Shown: positions 60,464 to 64,000 of the stretch, piece by piece
Numbering within the stretch: position 1 is the stretch's first letter
How the letters are laid out: each line of letters starts with the position of its first letter
Assembly (NCBI GenBank): GCA_034509735.1
Contig: JACGWO010000012.1
Location: 25,387,188-25,451,187, forward strand
Length of the DNA: 64,000 nucleotides
Direction of reading: 5' to 3'
From: Sesamum alatum
Taxonomy: Eukaryota > Streptophyta > Magnoliopsida > Lamiales > Pedaliaceae
Notes under the pieces: generated by a model
Database searches by the model: none
What the model saw: only the letters and a program-made list of their open reading frames with translations
Told to the model about the DNA's origin: nothing
Program-made: the position numbers and the translations under genes

Positions 60464-62620
60464 TAAATCAATACCTGAAGAACAACACGAGTTGTAATTT
60501 CACGAATATTTGAAGATTTTTGTCTAACTGATTTTTCAACCTTTTTTTTTCATGAAATTTCATTATATAAGTGTTGGATTTATGAGATCGTACCCTGTTG
60601 AAAAAACTATAGTTTATATACTTTTTAATTGAAAATATATATATAATACAGTTGAATTTTTCTTAGAAAAAAAAATGTATGGGTATATACTATATAGTTG
60701 CATAATTAAATTGGTGAAAATTTAATTTATTTATTTCTTGTTTATAAGGGGTTGATTGTTGGCCCACCTCCATTGGCTAAAGCCCACCGAAATCTGGTAC
60801 CAACTTGGTTGTCACTGGTTGGGTAGAACAGGAAGATGTTCTATTGCATTTTAACATCCACATCGATATTATATTCACGCGTGTATTATACGTATATTTA
60901 TTTTTAAATTAGAAGATAATTTAATTATAATTTTTAATTTTCAAAAAAATTTATGTCAACGTGACACTAAAATGTGATAGAAGATCTCCACTATTTCGCA
61001 CATGATTTTTGACAACTTGGTTACATGGTCTGAGAAATTGCATTTTTTCGTAATGTATCCTAGAGCAAGTACACTCGTTCGTCACGTTAGTTATGGGATT
61101 CTCAGTAATGGTCTCATACATTACAAAAATTCTCACTTGTAGTTCTTTCGCCAAATTCCGTTAGTATTTTGACGTAAAAGGTTAAGGACATGCCCGTTAA
61201 TTTGATGAAATGATGAGAATTAAGAATTTTTGCAACTTGTGAGACCATTAATGATAATTTCGTAATAAATAAGATGAAAAGTATACTGACTATAAAATAT
61301 GTATGAAAAAATACTATTCCCCTTACATGGCCTATGTTTTTGTACTAAATGGCATATGATGATATGCTGACAACTACTCTATATGAATTTTGCAATTAGA
61401 AGTTTTTATATTAAAATATGAAGAGGTGTTGACTGTTGATAAGAAAATATGATAAATATTTGGTATCAATTTTATAATTAAGTTAACATTATTAGAATTT
61501 TCAAAGAGAAATATATTAAATATTATTTCTGAAGTAGACAAAAATGATTGAAAATGTTATATCATATGTTGATAGTGGAATATTTTTGTATTCATGTAAT
61601 GTAATAATTGAATGAATATCTTTAATATATAAATTCACATTATAATTTCGCAAAAAAACTTAATTTTGTGCATTATTTAATGGATTTAAAACCAAAAGAG
61701 CTATAAGAAAAAACCCATAAATAATATTCTTGAAATTTTTATTCTTAAAGATTTTCAGCAGCTAGAAAAGGTTTCTTTAGGTGTTTCCAATGAAAATTCA
61801 TCTACATATATGAAACTAGAATTTTAATACTTTCTTGATAAATTTAATTAACTGGGATAATTCTTTTCTTCAACTTGGGAAATTAAATTTTATATTTATT
61901 CATACTATTTATTAAGGGAGAAACTCCTAAAGTAATTATAGTTGGCAAAATATAAATTACCTAAAACGCCCTTTATAATATTTTATTTCCAAAAAAAAAC
62001 CCATTATTTTATTTTATTAATTTTATTAATAATTTTCCGTTCATACATATTTAAAGTTAATTTACTTATAATTTTCATTATTTTTTTTTCATCAAATAAA
62101 ATAAATATAATAAAAACTTAAATTATAATGATCGAGTGTGCTGCAATAACTAATTTAATGAATTCTTAAGTTGCAAGAAGTTGTGTTCGTCGTCTAATTA
62201 GCATACAGTTCAAATAAAGTCATTAATCGTACGAACAAAACCTGATATGGGTAAGAATTTTCGCTGCAAATTTGATCCGAAATCAAAATCAAAGAAGTGC
62301 AAGAAAACCTTACACAATGCTTCTACTTCCATAGATTAGCATTCAAACAGAGATGATTAAAGCTGATGACATCCCAATTCAAGGACTCTCAATCCCCTCT
62401 CATCATATACACATTCAGATGCCATTCTTGATCATCAAATCAAAACCCCATAAACAGCCCAACAAAAGAAAATCAAGAAAATCAAAATTGTGGGATGGAC
62501 ATAAATCATCATCTCATCCTCCTTCTGCCCATCTCTCTTTTTTTTACAGATCAAAGTACCCTTTCAATTCATGTATCTATATATATATATATATATATAT
62601 ATATTTCTTATGTATAAACC
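60464..62620. other. Gene-free AT-rich spacer to the FLZ gene 3' UTR
   Basis: No coding gene seen. The last few hundred bases before 62621 probably include the FLZ 3' UTR; an (AT)n run lies at 62580-62604. Confidence 0.45.
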
Positions 62621-63012
62621 TCAGGCCACAGCCACAGTCCCTGTTCTTACAGCTTTGTTTGTGTCGGATTCTTTAGCTTGCTCCGAGGTTTGTCTGTTCG
62701 ATCTCTTCGAGGAGGAGGAAACCTTCCATCTCTTCTCAACTTCTTCGTCCATTTCAATCTGTTCCTGCCTGCACTCTTGGCTGCAGAACGGCGTGTTCCC
62801 TCTGCAGATTCATTGTCAAAGAAACTTTCAGAAAATTTAAATTTAATGTCAAGTAATTATGTAATAATTAAGCAAATTAATGATCATTACCTGTACATGA
62901 AAATGTCGCTGTTGTGATTGAGTGGTCTGTGGCAAAGGAAGCAAGAATCAAGAAAATGGGGTTGGTAGTTGTCGTAGTCGCATGCGGAGTAGTATGCTGC
63001 GGCGGACCTCAT
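62621..63012 (-). CDS. FCS-like zinc finger (FLZ, DUF581) protein, 100 aa
   Basis: Small plant-specific FLZ protein; family members act as adaptors that bind the SnRK1 kinase. Two exons: 63012-62891 and 62801-62621, with an 89-bp GT-AG intron (62890-62802) splitting an Arg codon. Assembled, the FLZ domain reads [12 protein letters not shown], then [21 protein letters not shown], giving the Cys-x2-Cys and Cys-x3-Cys zinc ligands and the FCS core. The domain starts at about residue 20 and the intron falls between MYR and GN, the usual place in this family. The C-terminal 40 residues are Lys/Ser/Glu-rich. The start [11 protein letters not shown] is the only in-frame ATG. Neither exon forms a long open frame alone, so the gene is easily missed. 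Confidence 0.92.
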
Positions 63013-63140
63013 TCTTGTGGGCGGTGGTTCACGGCGGCGGAGTGGTGGTTAATGGCGGCGGAGGTGGTGGTGGTTTAGGGCGGTGAGAGAGTTGTGATTG
63101 TGGTGGTGGGAGGGGAAGGAAAACAAGGGGTGGGAGGGTT

Positions 63141-63148
63141 TTTATATA
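63141..63148 (-). promoter_or_regulatory. TATA box of the FLZ gene
   Basis: TATATAAA on the minus strand, flanked by GC-richer DNA, about 130 bp upstream of the FLZ ATG. This predicts a transcript start near 63110 and a leader of about 100 nt. The Pro-rich open frame 63211-63029 starts upstream of this box and so is unlikely to be translated. Confidence 0.6.
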
Positions 63149-63229
63149 GTGGGAGGCTGAGCTATGGGGAGGAGGGAGGGTAGTATTGGGTGGGGGACGG
63201 TGCAGGAACACCGTTTACTTTGACTGATG

Positions 63230-64000
63230 TTATTTCTTTGACAAGTTTGGGATGAGGGGTTTTCATTGGCTGTGAGGAATTGGGGTGCAGTGGGTGCTGA
63301 AGCAGTGGAAGATGACTAAAATGGTATTATAAAAACCAGTGGCTGTTTCCCAAATCCAAGGGGTTTGAGTGCTCAGTACAATGTCATCATCTTTTACCTT
63401 TGTAGATTTTTGCATTTTGCCCCCTTGAGTTTATGGGAATCTCTCATTGGTCCATAAACTTTTATTTATTTCAACATATGTATATATAGAATTATAGATA
63501 AAGGGTCTAGAGAAAATAGATGATTGATTTTCTTTTTTTAATTTGGATTAAGTGTTTTTAATTCCTTTAAATTAGATAGAAGTCAAAAGGAATTGCCACT
63601 AAAATTGAGCTGGTATAACTACTAGTGTATATGTATTTTTTTAAATAATAATGAGAAAATAGACTTTTGAATTATAAGTACAAAAGTGCATGTATTTTTT
63701 TTGGATTACATATATATATTTTCTTGGATGATGCTACATGTATTTTCATATGATAATATTATTAAGGATTTATTTTTCAAATTTCATTAAATCATAAGCT
63801 AGTTATTGAAATATCATACAAACCCCATATTATATTCCATGATATTGTGAACATGATCTATTAATATCTTGCCATTGATATCATAATAATATAAATTACT
63901 TGGTTAATTCATCTTATTTGGATTAGATTTTTTTTTCCGAAAGTAATTGGGGATGACAGTAGGTCTTGGTTAGATTCGGACTTAGACCCAAATGAGGTGA
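63230..64000. other. Upstream region of the FLZ gene, no gene seen
   Basis: AT-rich beyond about 63430. A TTTTGCATTTTGCCCCCTTGAG stretch near 63406-63428 resembles the start of the Mutator-like MITE family, but no partner end lies in the window. Confidence 0.4.

Noticed and set aside
62353..62676. 107-codon plus-strand frame near the FLZ gene
   Set aside because: It overlaps the FLZ 3' end on the opposite strand and an (AT)n run, and matches nothing I recognise.
63029..63211. Pro-rich 60-residue open frame on the minus strand
   Set aside because: It begins upstream of the TATA box, is low-complexity, and ends 16 bases before the FLZ ATG; no family match.

Overview
The window is nuclear DNA of a flowering plant. 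Evidence: GT-AG split genes, AT-rich intergenic DNA full of microsatellites and small transposons, and plant-only families (CLASSY chromatin remodeler, FCS-like zinc finger, RLCK-VII kinase, P-class PPR protein). The protein flavour suggests a dicot, perhaps an asterid; that is inference only.

Layout. 1-8345 (+): the 3' part of a eukaryotic initiation factor 4G gene (copy 1, its first exons lie outside the window). 8346-10637: its 3' flank, a copia-like LTR remnant and AT-rich repeats. 10640-20826 (+): a complete tandem second eIF4G gene (copy 2, ten coding exons), duplicated with a period of about 12.2-12.5 kb. Both copies keep the eIF4E-binding motif, MIF4G and MA3 regions, but both carry single-base homopolymer indels that break frame. 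23068-36530 (-): a CLASSY 3/4-like SNF2 gene of the RNA-directed DNA methylation pathway. Its N-terminal half is encoded by a tandem array of homologous, phase 1-1 exons. 36541-51760: about 15 kb without genes. It contains a 3.7-kb-period segmental duplication, many small Mutator-like elements with long terminal inverted repeats and 9-10 bp target duplications, mini-Helitrons, CACTA-like miniatures and tRNA-derived SINEs. 52281-53821 (+): a four-exon receptor-like cytoplasmic kinase (PBL19/PCRK type). 56756-59602 (-): an intronless P-class PPR gene. 62621-63012 (-): a two-exon FLZ zinc-finger gene with a TATA box.

The genes are not an operon and share no single pathway. Their roles are cap-dependent translation (eIF4G), siRNA-directed DNA methylation (CLSY), immune signalling (RLCK), organelle RNA processing (PPR) and SnRK1 energy signalling (FLZ). 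The most unusual things are the exon-repeat array in the CLSY gene (27449-33959), the patchy identity and frame breaks of the eIF4G pair, and a natural insertion-site test for the Mutator-like elements: duplicated segments A and B each carry one insertion whose empty site survives in the other.
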